64,000 nt of DNA. Source: Aquanectria penicillioides (taxonomy: Eukaryota > Ascomycota > Sordariomycetes > Hypocreales > Nectriaceae). The position numbers and the translations under genes are program-made. The first letter of the stretch is position 1; each line of letters opens with the position of its first letter. Shown piece by piece: positions 47,666 to 58,867 of this stretch. The stretch is taken from NCBI GenBank assembly GCA_003415625.1, contig PYIU01000001.1, forward strand, positions 5,954,210 through 6,018,209, in the 5' to 3' direction. The notes beneath the pieces were generated by a model. That model did not search any database, was not told the DNA's origin, and was given only the letters and a program-made list of their open reading frames with translations.

Positions 47666-50117
47666 ATGCTGTTCCCCGAAGAAGATGCGCCGCAGCTAAA
47701 GGCGTGGATCGTCAAGCGCATCGAAAACACGTCCGTTTGCCCCCCCCCCTTCGGTTCCCACCCCGGCCGCCTGGTATCCAATTCCCGAGCTGACTTGTCC
47801 TCGAATAGTTCCGATGCCGACGCAGATGTCCTCGCCGAGTATGTCATTGCCCTGTTGAAGCACGATGGTGACCGCGACGCGGTGCGGAAACTTTGCGAGC
47901 AGGAGATCCCTGACTTTTTGTCCGAAGGTACGCACTCCAGCTTCTCAGCTAGGGCACTACCTGCCCTGATCTTTCTTGGGTGCTTTTCATGGCGCATCAA
48001 GTGCTGACGACAGAAATATCCAGATCCGAAGGCCTTCCTCGACGACGTCTTCCAAGCCATCAACTACAAGAGCTACGTTCCCGGAGCTCCGCCCGCTCCA
48101 AAGTTCAGCGCCGAGCTGCCTCCCACCCAACCAGCTTCTTTCGACAGCGGTGCTCCTAATGGCGGCTCAAGAAAACGAGGCTTTCATGATCGCGACGACT
48201 TCGACGGGCCTGACGGGCGGGATGGGCCACACCCAGCAGGCCGAGCCTCCAAGCAAGCTCGACGAGGCGGTGACCGGGGAGGACGAGGCGATGATATGAG
48301 GGGAGGATGGTATGGTGGTCCTCCGGGTGGTATGGATAGGTTTCTTCCTCCTGGGATGCCGTCATTCGATCCCAACAACCCCATGGAAGCCTTCATGCAG
48401 CTGCAGGCCATGTATCCCCAGTATTCGGGTATCCCGAAGTGGCCGCAGCAGTATGGCAGTGGAAGGAACCAGTCCAAACGGAAAGGCCGCTGCCGAGATT
48501 TCGATACTAAGGGCTTCTGTTCTCGCGGCAGTACGTGTCAATACGACCATGGGAATGAGTCCATCTTTGTACCTCCTACTATGGGGCCGTCCGGTGAAGG
48601 TAAGAGTTGACCCGGCGTTACATACAGGGTCTGGTTTTTTCCCTGTGTTTGATCACTGGCTAACATGAAATTCTTCCAGAGTATGACCCCAACAGCTCCA
48701 TGTTTGCCATGGCAAATGCCCAAAATCCTATGAACCCTTATGCGTTCCAGCCTGATATGGGTCGTGGCGGTCGTGGCGGCCGTGGAGGGCGCAAAAACCG
48801 AGGGTCCAAGAAAGGCGGTGCTCGAGCACCTTTCTCCGCCGATGGCCCTGTCCACGATCGGTCTAAGAGCACCATAGTGGTGGAGAACATCCCAGAAGAG
48901 AATTTCAACGAGGAGGAGGTCCGCCGCTTTTTTTCTCAGTTTGGCAGCATCTTGGAAGTGTCTATGCAACCCTACAAGCACCTGGCTATTGTCAAATTTG
49001 ACAAATGGGATGCGGCGAATGCTGCCTATAAGTCACCAAAGGTAATTTTCGAAAATCGCTTTGTAAAGGTGTTCTGGTACAAAGATGAGACCGACGTGCT
49101 GCCGCCCTCGATGACCAGCGGCGCAAGCTGGTCTGGCGATCCGAGTGCGTCCGCCGAGCCGGAGTCCGAAATCGACATGGAGGAGTTCCAACGGAAACAG
49201 GACGAAGCACAGAAACAGCACCAGGACAGGGAAGTCAAGCGGGCAGAGCTCGAGCAGAAGCGAATGGACCTCGAACGTCAGCAGCAGGAGCTAATAGCCC
49301 GGCACCGCGAAGAGAACGAGAGGCTCCAGGCCAAGCTCATGGGACAGAACAGCGCGAGTAGCGATGCCCCGTCATCCGGAGCAGATATGTTGCGAGCCAA
49401 GCTCGCGGCATTGGAACAGGAAGCCAAGATACTCGGCCTCGATCCCAACGCCGAAGATGACGCAGCCAGTTCATACCAACACCCACGGGGCGGCTTCCGA
49501 GGGCGAGGAGTTCCCCGCGGAAGGGGTTTCGCTCCCAGGGGCCGAGGCAGTTTCCGTGGCGGCCGAGGAGGGAACATGCACGCGGCGTATGCGCAGTATT
49601 CAATCGACAACCGACCCAAGAAGCTTGCGGTCAAGGGTGTCGACTTTACATCACCCGAAAAGGACGAGGTGCTGCGTCACTTCCTTCTGGTACGTGATAA
49701 CCACTGTATTCTCAAAATAGTTTTTCTACACAGACGCAATAGCTGACCTTCTACTGTCTGCAGAACTTGGGCGAGTTCGAGTCCGTCGACCCGACCCCCT
49801 CAGTCACCCACGTCTCCTTCCAGGACCGCAAGACGGCCGAGAAGTTCTATTACTCGCTCAACGGAAAGGAGCTCCCGGGCGTCGATGGCAACCTCGAGCT
49901 TTCGTGGGTATCCACTCCGCTACCGCCTGTGAAATTGAACTCCGAAAACAACGGCGCATCTTCGTCCGCCGGGGTGGTAGCCGGAGAGGGAGACGACAAG
50001 GACGATGACATGGCAGGATTCGGACTGGATGAGGTGGAGGAGGGCGAGCTGGTGCCGCAACGGGAGGAGCGTGCGGTAGATATGGACTACGAGGTTGGTG
50101 ATGAGGACGGGTGGTAA
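47666..50117 (+). CDS. rmn1: RNA-binding protein with PWI-like, CCCH and RRM domains (RBM26/27, Rmn1-like)
   Basis: Predicted 707 residues from five exons: 47666-47730, 47809-47927, 48024-48599, 48680-49689 and 49764-50117. Residues 1-80 form a PWI-like fold (LKAWIVKRIENT, DADVLAEYVIALLKHD, FLDDVFQAINYKSYVPG). A CCCH zinc finger follows at about 218-236 (CX8CX5CX3H, GRCRDFDTKGFC...YDH). An RRM lies at about 317-385 (KSTIVVENIPEENFNEEEVR). Next come a Gln/Glu/Arg coiled coil, an RGG-type Gly/Arg-rich patch and a weaker second RRM near the C-terminus. This order is that of human RBM26/27 and fission yeast Rmn1, a partner of the MTREC nuclear RNA-surveillance complex that sends transcripts to the exosome. 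Nuclear function in RNA decay is inferred from the family. The first intron (47731-47808) is 78 nt and open in frame, so a longer isoform is possible. Confidence 0.87.
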
Positions 50118-50978
50118 GATACAGAATACATCGGGCAACAAGCAGTTAAAAAGTAGATGGACGGATGGGTATGTCGATATGCATGTATTCCTCCAGGTAA
50201 AAAGGATCAATGGCAGCAAATATCGATGGGTCTAATGGGATCAGAAAGGGGGACAGATAAAAACGGCGGTTGGGTTTTCTGCCAAATCAGACAGAAGAAG
50301 AGAGTGCCATTTTTCGGCCTCTAGAATTGGAATATCCTAGCCAAACGAGATGTTTAGCGCTGTACTCTTCTCCACATTGTCCTGTCCTCTCCCGCTCGTG
50401 GTCAAGCCAATGTCTGGGCATATCCATGCTCTCTCCGCATTCCCATCCTCCTCATCTCAACTTTCGAGTCCTTGTTGTGTGGCCTCTTTTTTATTCCATG
50501 CTTCTTCCTCCTCGTCCCCTCTCCTGTCTCGCCTAAAACTAAATCAAATCGTTGTCATCCGTCATCCATAGGCCTTGCCGGCGGGGTATCGTTGAGATAT
50601 ATAACAAACATTGCACGCCCCCCAAAAAAGAGAAAGTCGTCTGCGCCCCGCCGGGTGTACGTACTTGTATTGTGCGCCCCGTTGTGCTCCCCTTGCGATC
50701 CATGGTAACTTTTTGTTGAAAAAGACACCCCGTTGATGCACCAAGACGGAAAAGCAAAAAAAGCAAAAGGGAAAAAACCAAATCGAAAACCAGCAATAAA
50801 AGAAATGAAAAAGGGAAGAAGAAAAACGCCCAGTCATGCACCAATGCTTTATGGTTGTTTTTTTCAATACAGATGCACCGATGAACCGATTCTTCAATAA
50901 AAAAAAAAAGGAACAGCGCATCCGTTTGCGATAAGGGGGTGTCAAGTCTCACATCCCCCTATTATCGCTTGCGGGCGC
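50118..50978. other. Intergenic stretch between convergent genes
   Basis: 3' flanks of the RNA-binding protein and MTHFR genes; A-rich near 50745-50830 and 50900. Overlapping frames on the minus strand are low-complexity Phe/Leu runs. Nothing else supported. Confidence 0.5.
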
Positions 50979-52881
50979 CTAGTTGGCGACGGCAGTAGCA
51001 TCACCGTTAGCGGCAGCTCCGTTGGTAACAGGCTCAGCCTTGGGAGAAGCTGGGGTAGTGAGATCCTTGACCTCGAGGCCCTTGAGGAGTTCGAAGATAG
51101 TGCCATTTTGGTGGAAGTCGTTGTTAACTATAACAATGTCAGTCTTTCTTGCTCATGGATTATCACTGGGCTTTCAAACTTACCGATGTTGACCAGGTAC
51201 CACTCATCCATGACCTCGTCAATCAAAGCTCTGCTAGCAGAGTTGGCATCGTAACAATGAGCCCAGTCGACGCCCAGTCTAAAGGCCTCATCCTTCCAAG
51301 CGAGGAAGCTGATACTCTCGACAATGGTGGGCTGGACAATTTCCTTGCCAGGGAAGACACCCAGGTAACGGCATTGGGGCCATCACCAGGTGCGTTGGAT
51401 CGGAGCTCGCCATTTTTGGTCACAGCGTAGTAAGTCAGGTCGGGGTGCTTCTCGACGCGGTCAATCATGGTTTCAAATACATCCGGGTGGACAAGAAGCT
51501 CGAGATATGACTTCTGGTAAACGTAACCGTTGGACGGGCCCCAACCGTGGACAGGGTGCGAGGACTTGACACCATTGACAGCGGGTTGAGAATTGACAGT
51601 CAAGAGACCTCTCTTGTTGAGGTCGATGAGGGCCTCCCGAATCTCATCGGCTTCGGTAGTCAGAGGAGACTCGCTCCAAGGGAGAGAGTCAATCTCATTG
51701 TGGAGGTAACGGACAAAGAGGTTCGCAATGTCCTGGATGGTGGTGGGCTCACCCCACTTCTTTCGGTTCGCCTCGTTAGTGCCGGTCAAGCCAATTCCGT
51801 AGGCATCCAGCTCGCCAAAAGCAGGAGATCGAGAATCACCCCATCGACCGTTAGGGAACTCGTCCCAGTCCTGGGTGCGAATGACGTACGACTTGTTGCG
51901 GTTGCGCCAGAAGATGGGTCGGACGTCTTCGTCGCGACGGCCAAGACCCTTGGACTGCTTCCAGGGAAGGGCTTGCTGGAGGGGCCGCTCAGCGCTGGGA
52001 GCCCATTCAAGCTCCTCGAGAAGCATACGAGTGGCCTGGGCGAGGTTCATGGTGTAAAAATGGAGGTGGCAGATGCCGCTGGCAAGAAGTTTTCGGCACA
52101 TGTTGGCAACGAGGGTCTTGCCAATCTCTCGAACGGCAACGTCATCGTTCTTAACGGGCTCAAGGGCGTCCATCCACTCCTGGGGAACCTTGCACTGCAT
52201 GTGGTTGGCACGGCGGAGGAAGCTAGCATAGGTAGCAATAGGCATGATACCAGGGAGAATGGGAATGGTGATTCCACGCTCACGGACCTTGTCGACCCAG
52301 CGGATGAAGTTGTCGGCGTCGTAGAACATCTGGGTGACGATGAAGGTGGCGCCCATATCAACCTTCTCCTTGAGATGGTCAAGGAGCTGATCTTCATCCT
52401 TGTTGTCGTCGCAGCCCTCAGGATAACCGGCAACGCCAATGTCAAAGTGGTTGCCATAGGTTTCGCGGATGTGCTTCACAAGATCGCGGGCATACTGGAA
52501 GCCGCCCTCGGCAGCAGTCCACTTGCCCTGGTCACGAGGGGGGTCACCGCGCAGAGCGAGGATGTTTGTGCAGCCGGCCTTGTAAGCCTTGAGGAGGGCG
52601 TCATTAACCTTGTCAACGCCCATGTCGGTGCAAGTCAGGTGCATGCAGGTCTCGAGACCATAAACAGCCTGTGCCTGGAGGACCATCTCGCAGGTGAGCT
52701 CGGCAATGCGACCGCCGGCACCCCATGTGATGTCAATGAACTTGGGGCCGAAGTTGTACATGCGATCCATACGTTCGTAGAGGTTCTGGACACCCTGGGC
52801 GGTCTTGGGCGGGAAGTATTCGAAGGAGAAGGAGGGGTTTCCCGTGCCCTCGGCCTCGGTGAGCATTTCGCGAATATGCAT
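50979..52881 (-). CDS. met13: Methylenetetrahydrofolate reductase, Met13 type (frame broken)
   Basis: Flavoprotein that reduces 5,10-methylene-THF to 5-methyl-THF, the methyl donor for methionine synthesis. Two exons, 52881-51184 and 51127-50979, phase 1; about 615 residues if one missing base is allowed for. The N-terminal TIM barrel carries SFEYFPPKTAQGVQNLYERM, then GLETCMHLTCTDM, the folate/FAD region NILALRGDPPRDQGKW and VTQMFYDADNFIRWVDKV. The C-terminal regulatory domain includes WDEFPNGRWGDSRSPAFGE, and near its end TWG-VFPGKEIVQPTI. The wording is closer to yeast Met13 than to Met12. At 51360-51362 the frame changes between Trp-Gly and VFPGKE: GGG on the coding strand, where GGGG would read through. 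The tail after the intron (NDFHQNGTIFELLKGLEV) is conserved in fungi. The long plus-strand frame here is a shadow. Confidence 0.93.
51360..51362 (-). other. Frameshift site in the MTHFR gene (G3 on the coding strand)
   Basis: ACCTGGGTGTCTTCC reads Thr-Trp-Val-Ser and then nonsense. ACCTGGGGTGTC would read Thr-Trp-Gly-Val, the conserved motif, and continues in frame to a well-formed GTAAGT donor at 51183. Confidence 0.88.
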
Positions 52882-54863
52882 GATGGCGGTATTGGGAATG
52901 GATTGAAGGTGAAAGGGATGAGATTCGGTAGCTGGTCGAGTTTGGTCAAGAAAGAGAGGGCGGCGGGTCTCCAGATGTAAGAGCTATGGGGGGGGACTGC
53001 GGGGAGGAGCGTGGGGAGGAAGAGGCTAGAAGAAGGAACGGCGGACAGTTAGCAAGAGAGCAATTGAGGCAGCGCAAAGGCGAATGAGAGGCCAGAAGGC
53101 TTGGTGAGAGGCCATGACGGCTGCTGTGAGACGTCGACAACACCACCGAGCACGGAGCTGCATGTGGTGTTGGTGGGGAGAGATTGGGGGACCTACCCTG
53201 GGAAGCTTTTTTTTTTGTGGCGGAGGCGGGAGGGGAGAGTGGGATGAGGGGTATTGGTTTTTGGTTTTTGGTTTTTTTTTTGTTTGCGCTGCAACTCCAA
53301 GACGAGGGGTCGAGAAGGGAGAGGCAGCAGCAGGTGGGAAAAGGTGCAAGAGTGGCCCAGATACGAGGACGGACGGCTTATATAGAGAGCAGAGGGAGAC
53401 CGAGGCAGCAGCAGGAGATCCAAACTAGACAGATCAGATTAAAAGAAGGAGAGAGAAGGGGAGGAAAGGGAAGAAGAGCGAGGTGACTCGACTGACACGA
53501 CGTAGGTCGGTGGTCAGTGTCTGGCAGGTCGGTCAATTTCTCTTTTCCCCCCCCCGCGGGCCCCGGTTCTACCACCGAACGACGCTAAGTCCCAGCGCGC
53601 GACCAGTGGGCGGCCAGTGGACACCAGGGGACCTGACCTGTACCTACCTACCTACCTACGGTACCAGGTATGTACCGTGCTATTCCTGCGGACGGTACAT
53701 GCTCCATGAGCCTGAAGTGAGTGCCGGTGGAGTTGCAGAGGTCCGTTTCTAGCTCCGGCCAGAGATGGAGGCTTTGTAATTGGCCCTGTGCCACCGCCGC
53801 TCGCCCTTGTCTTGGGGTACTTGTTGACCTGCACCGTCGCTCTGCCGCCTTGTGTGGCCCTGTGTGGCCCTGTGTCACTCTTGATCCAGCCGTGTTGTCT
53901 GTGTCTCGCAGCGCCGTTCCCGGGCGCCGAACGCCAGGGCCACTGGTGCCTGTGCCTGTAGCAGGTACTTACATTACCTGGCTGGCCTCCTCCCTAAAGG
54001 AAGGTAGGTACTTAGCATGGAAGGTAGCTCTGCGTCTAGGCACCTGGCAACTAATCAACCAGTCTGCACTCCTCTCGGCCTGTATAGGCCCCGTATGTTC
54101 GGGGGTTTATCGTTCGCCCACTGCAGTGTGAGAGTCTCCTCATAAAGCGAGGTCAGGCCGCCTGCCGGGTGAGCGAGCACGAGCTCAGTAAGTATCATCT
54201 CATTCCTAGTGTGGTGTGGGAAGACGGAGCTAGCAACGGACTGCTTCCATCTGATTTTTCTAGCGTCCCCCAGGGACCCGCGATTGACAGTGACTGCCGT
54301 TTCATTTTCAACAAATTCCCCTTCCCGGGACTTCCAAGTACGGACGCAAACCAGGCAAAAAAGCACTCATCGTGAATCCATGTTGGTCCCCGGTCACGGT
54401 CACATTCACACGCCAAAATAACTTCCAGGTTTGCAAACTGCAGCTACTGCATCGCCATCATCATGGGCCCTCCACTTGGCTGCGTCGGAGGTGGTCCAAC
54501 TCACTCCTTCTCGTCTCAGACACCCAAGCAGCGAGAAGGGCCAAAAAAAAAAAACATTCCACTCCTTGAGCCACCGGCACAAGGATGACTTTGCACCACA
54601 TGCCGGATACCAAAACGGCCCAGCATACCTACCGCTATGCTTCTTCTCTCTCAAGGGTTCTAGGTATACTTTGCACCCCCACCCCCGCTTCCTTGCTGCT
54701 CCTCGCTGCTCTTTGTTGCTTCCTGCTTGTTGCCTCTTGTTCTTATTCTTGTTCCCCCTCTTGGATCCTCTCCTATAAACATCCTTGTCTTCGATGCAGT
54801 CCCGTACATATGTACCTCGTGCGTCGGAGGGAGGCCTCGTTGCTGATCTTGTCTTCCCCTGGA

Positions 54864-54900
<37 letters not shown>

Positions 54901-56015
54901 ATCTCCGTCTCTCTCTCTCGATACCCTCTCGATGGATGCTGTGCTCAAGTTTGGAAGTTGGGTAACTCATGCATCTCACCTCACCAGCAAGTGGGACAGT
55001 GGGCTCGCATCTGCAAATTTATTTCCCTTCTGCTGCACTGGATGCGTACCATGTGCGATGTACCGGTACTCCGTTCCCCTTGACCGGCTACGGAGGAGGC
55101 GGCGGCGGGACGGCAGACAAACTGTAGTTGCCCCTCCACACCTTGCGACGCTGCGTCTTCGTGTCTCTCCATCCGTCCAGGCTCAACCATTCACACCAGC
55201 TTCCTCTCATGGTAGGTACATTGGTACACCATTACGACACCCCATGTGCCCTTCATCACCGATGACGCTAGTCCACCTTTGTGGCAGAATCTACCGTTTA
55301 TCGCGCTCACCGCCAAATAACCGTGGGCGAGGTCCCGGAATAGACTGTAATTAATCTCGCCCCAAAGCCCAGAAACCGCACCGGTCCGCCCGTTAGCTTA
55401 CGCCTACCCTATACCGGGTCGATGATGGATTCCGTTTCCCCACGTGTTCCATCGGCTGGGCTTGGATCATCCCATTGGGCCCCATTGACGAAGCATAAGC
55501 CGGGTAGTAGCTAAGGTGATGCCTTTCAGATCCTCGCTGTTGTGAGTGATTTTGATGGCACTGGTGGCTCTAGGCTCACTTCGATGATTTCCCCTCTCAT
55601 TGCATTACGACACTCGCTTGCGAATCTTTGCACCGGGTAAATCCTTACAATTAACTTGGTTCACCACAGTCTTCTTCCGGTAAACATGGACCTATCATTT
55701 AATCACCTTGCTTGGATGGATTCAGGGGTTCGGTTATTACATCCAGGCATGTCAGATTGCACTGGCACATGAAACCTAAATTCACATGTAGCTGCGTGGT
55801 CATCTTATTCACCTGTGGAAGCTATTTTACCACGTATCTTGACCCAACACCGTTGGTTGTAGAACCATTGCCTCTAATTAATCTTTGAATAAGTGAGATA
55901 GGACTGAAATGCCAATTATATGCCACTCAATGGTAGAAATGCCTCTGCTTCCAAGCTCGACCCGACACCCCAGATCCCAAGTACGCCAATAATAACTCAG
56001 CATTTGTGTCACCAT
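52882..56015. other. Non-coding stretch of 3.1 kb with simple repeats
   Basis: The left end is the MTHFR leader; the right end is the 3' flank of the bZIP gene. Frames on both strands are short, many with Arg/Glu or Leu/Ser low complexity. Repeats include GGTTTTT units (53256-53280), CCTA units (53639-53659), two TGTGTGGCCC units (53851-53870) and a CT run (54867-54898). No gene supported. Confidence 0.5.
54867..54898. repeat. (CT)16 microsatellite
   Basis: Sixteen perfect CT units, followed after a short gap by further CT-rich sequence to about 54930. Confidence 0.9.
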
Positions 56016-57203
56016 TTAACATGTTCTAGAGGGTGACGACCTGTCACTGCTAGAGGATATGCTTGCACCTTGAAGCCGCAATGACGGTGCCCCTCTCATT
56101 CTTCGCCATCGATTGCTATTGGCGATGATATCCCGATCAAACAGGAACCACCAGCGCTCGAAGAGCACTTGTCCAACTTCCCAACTTCCCATTTCGAACG
56201 GGTCCTCTCCGTAGATCCGCACGCCTTCAGCGCTGTCCTCGAAGTCATATGCAAAATTGACTAGGGCTAATGGGCCCTTGGCATGAGATGGCCGCATCTC
56301 ATCTGGAAGTGCCATGATTTGTATCATGCGGTCTCGAACACTAGGCCACGGTAGAAAGTCAAAAAGAGGATGATGCGGCACTAGGATTTGTGATGCTGTA
56401 GGCTTCCATGTTGTGGGCAACTGATCTGCTGGCGTGGCTGTCCCGTGGTTGAAGGGAGAAAGACAGTCGAGATCCCAACTATTACCCTGGAATCCAAGGC
56501 GGGTAGCGATTCGCATCAGAGCCTTGAGTAGAGTCAACTCCAGTACAGGAAAGTTATAACTATCTTGGAAGGTAAAATCTGCCGGCGAACCGGATGAGTT
56601 TCTGAGTGACAAAGGGTTGATAGTGGTTGCAAAGCCGCCCGACAAGCTGGGCTCCAATGCCAGGCTTGGACTGGCGTTCTGCCCTAGATTTTCCTCTTCT
56701 GAGGTTGCGAGAGTGGCAAGTGACGGAAACAACGGTTGAAACGCCCCATCGTCGAGAGGATCGAACAATGGCAAACCCATGTCAAGCCCAGCAATGAGGC
56801 CTGGGCTAGGAGCCAGGATTGGTCCCTCGACGTCTGAAGCTGTAATAACCACATCTATGGTATCCTCTAGTCGAACTTCTTTGAAAGAGGATGGCGATGG
56901 TTCTTGTGTTTCCAGGGCGGGCGCACTGACCCCCTTTCCCTCGTCCTTGTTGCCGGAATTGGCCTTGAGACGACTCAACCGTTTCCTCTCCCCTGCAAGT
57001 CTGGTTAGAGCATCATTCTCAGAAGACTATGAGGTGTGAATCCTTACGATATCTGCGTTGAGCCAACACATTCAGAACACGCTTTCTCTCTGCAGCATCC
57101 TCCTCAATGTGCGGTACTGCCAATGGGCCGGCTCTTTATGCAACCGCTGTCTGGTGCGAGGACGATTAGTGGATGCAACAGACGTTCCGGTCTCCTCGGT
57201 CAT
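56016..57203 (-). CDS. bZIP transcription factor with DUF3425 domain (frame probably broken)
   Basis: Predicted 377-residue regulator in two exons, 57203-57048 and 56992-56016 (phase 1), if one missing base is allowed for. The basic region spans the intron: EDAAERKRVLNVLAQRRYR followed by ERKRLSRLKA, with the Asn-x2-Ala-Gln-Arg-Arg-Tyr-Arg core typical of fungal bZIPs. The leucine zipper is short and weak. The C-terminal half is the DUF3425 domain (HHPLFDFLPWPSVRDRMIQI and the Trp-rich GQVLFERWWFLFDRDIIANSNRWRRMRG). Such proteins are found only in filamentous ascomycetes and often regulate stress or secondary metabolism; the targets here are unknown. The ATG frame (TNRPRTRQRLHKEPAHW) and the bZIP frame differ by one base near 57106-57112. 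A weakly spliced 50-nt intron is a possible but less attractive explanation. Confidence 0.8.
57106..57112 (-). other. Probable frameshift site in the bZIP gene
   Basis: On the coding strand TACCGCACATTGAGG reads Tyr-Arg-Thr-Leu-Arg. With one more C (TACCGCACCATTGAG) it reads Tyr-Arg-Thr-Ile-Glu and runs into the conserved basic region. An alternative intron with a GTCTGT donor and AAG acceptor would also avoid the shift, so this site is the least certain of the seven. Confidence 0.55.
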
Positions 57204-58096
57204 TTTCGATGTGTTTTCGATATCAAATACGATCGGGAGAGAAGTTAGGTAGTTAATTGTCTGAAAATGAAGAGTGAGGGATCGAGATCATTCTTCTGGG
57301 GGCGTTCTCAAGGAGTCGGACTCGGCCTTTTCAATCCGTCATGATTGCACTTGGCTATCTCCACCCAGCATAACGCGTAAGAATTCCTGGTGTTGGGCAC
57401 TGTATGAGCATTACGGTTATCAAGTACCCTAAACTAGGCTTATTTAGGGAGCACGTAGGGTATTTCTGATCGAGTGCCCCACCTATTGAGCCCTTACACA
57501 GTGCAAAAGACACTATGTAAGGCTCGTTGGAAGTTGCTCCGTCGGAAACGCCATGTTCCTTTAGCGGCCCACGATCCTGAGGCTGCCGCCTAACATCGGA
57601 ATTGGCGTGGTAATGGTCTGGATTGATAGATATAAGGGAACACCGATCTTCATAATCTTCAATCCTCATGGATAGAGGTTTTGTAGTGATTCGACTTGGT
57701 CAACATGGCAAGTGCAATATCATTGATTGTTGTTGCCTGGTTGTGTTGAATTCGAAAACGATAAAGAAAATTGAGCCTCGGAAGCATAAGTGAATGAATG
57801 GAGGGGAAATGATATATTTAACCAAAGGCAAGGAAACATTTATTTCATCCGCTTTTCTTGAAAGATTGGTGAGGGCACTTTGGTCCTTATTTATGGACGG
57901 CCAAAACACCATAACGCAGAACCATAATGCGCCCAAAGGAGGTAATGAACCGAACAACAGCAAGGGGCGGGGATGAGATCGGAAACGAACACCTCAATAG
58001 GAAATAGACCATAAATAATAATAAGCCAAAAATTCCTTATCGCATCATTGCCATGTTTTACGCAGTAAAAGATTCATAGGAACCTGTCTGGCGCGA
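57204..58096. other. Leader of the bZIP gene and 3' flank of the surface-protein gene
   Basis: 0.9 kb, both neighbours on the minus strand. Contains a perfect 7-base inverted repeat, CCCTAAA (57427-57433) and TTTAGGG (57443-57449). Short frames are featureless. Confidence 0.5.
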
Positions 58097-58867
58097 TCAC
58101 AACCAGATCCACGCTCCAAAGAATAGTGACCCGAGCAGAACCACGACATTTCTTGATACTTTGGACGACCCGCTCGGGGCATCTGCTGCCGTCGGGGTGC
58201 TGGACGCTGTTCCATCTGATGTCTTGGCTGCGGTTTCTGATGCGGTTTCTGCTGTCGTCGTTGATTCGCTGCCCTTTGCTGTCGATCCAGGCTCAGAGGT
58301 CTTTACTGTTGCTGTGGTCTCAGCCGTCTTGGCCGCTGTTGTAACGGAACAATGCAACGACGCCATTTGTTTCGATACTGCCGAATTGATTCCATCCGCA
58401 TCTATGGTGCTCAAATAGTATGGATAAATGTTGTATATCTTATCCATGCCGCCTGTGATGTAAGCTGGCACTGATCGTGCGAAGACGAAACACTTGTCAA
58501 CGGCAGTGCTACTGGTATCCGAGTTTGTTTTATCCTCGTAAGCCGTAGTTGCACTGCACCATCCATACTGATTCTTGATAATGTCATCGGAGCCGTTTCC
58601 GAGATCGCATCCCCATGTCGTTGTCGTCCCGTCCCAAGTCCGCTCGCCGGCCCATGACGACCCCGAAATGTGTGTGATGGTTTGCTTTGGAAACTCAGAC
58701 GATGGGCATGAAGCCGGGCACGTGACGATGAAGGTTTGTGACTCTGAGTTGGCGGCGACGACGGAGGCATCTACGGAGGAGGGTCGGTTGGTGTCATACA
58801 GGAAGAAGGGCCGCATTGACGTTGACGGCCAGCCCGATGCAGGCTCCGACCCAATGAGCGTCGACAT
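58097..58867 (-). CDS. Probable GPI-anchored surface protein, Ser/Thr-rich C-terminus
   Basis: A 256-residue open frame without introns. Residues 30-170 form a compact domain with six or more cysteines (VTCPASCPSSEFPKQTITHI, TTWGCDLGNGSDD, GWCSATTAYE, DKCFVFARSVPAYITGG). A Ser/Thr/Ala-rich spacer (about 178-235) and a hydrophobic end (NVVVLLGSLFFGAWIWL) follow, the arrangement of a GPI-anchor signal or a single C-terminal membrane segment. The domain resembles a widespread ascomycete group of unknown function with a similar Pro-x-Cys start and Ser/Thr tail. The predicted N-terminus (MSTLIGSEPASGW) has no signal peptide, which is odd for such a protein. Either the true start lies upstream in an exon I could not define, or secretion is unconventional. 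Function unknown; cell-wall location is an inference. Confidence 0.72.
   Translation of the reverse strand: MSTLIGSEPASGWPSTSMRPFFLYDTNRPSSVDASVVAANSESQTFIVTCPASCPSSEFPKQTITHISGSSWAGERTWDGTTTTWGCDLGNGSDDIIKNQYGWCSATTAYEDKTNSDTSSTAVDKCFVFARSVPAYITGGMDKIYNIYPYYLSTIDADGINSAVSKQMASLHCSVTTAAKTAETTATVKTSEPGSTAKGSESTTTAETASETAAKTSDGTASSTPTAADAPSGSSKVSRNVVVLLGSLFFGAWIWL

Noticed and set aside
51547..52980. A 477-codon open frame on the plus strand, opposite MTHFR
   Set aside because: A shadow of the biased MTHFR coding strand; no start context or family motif, while the minus strand has an unmistakable conserved enzyme.
8972..57112. Programmed ribosomal frameshifting as an explanation of the seven frame breaks
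   Set aside because: The sites share no slippery heptamer or downstream structure that I can see, and the affected genes have no known recoding; a sequence error is simpler.
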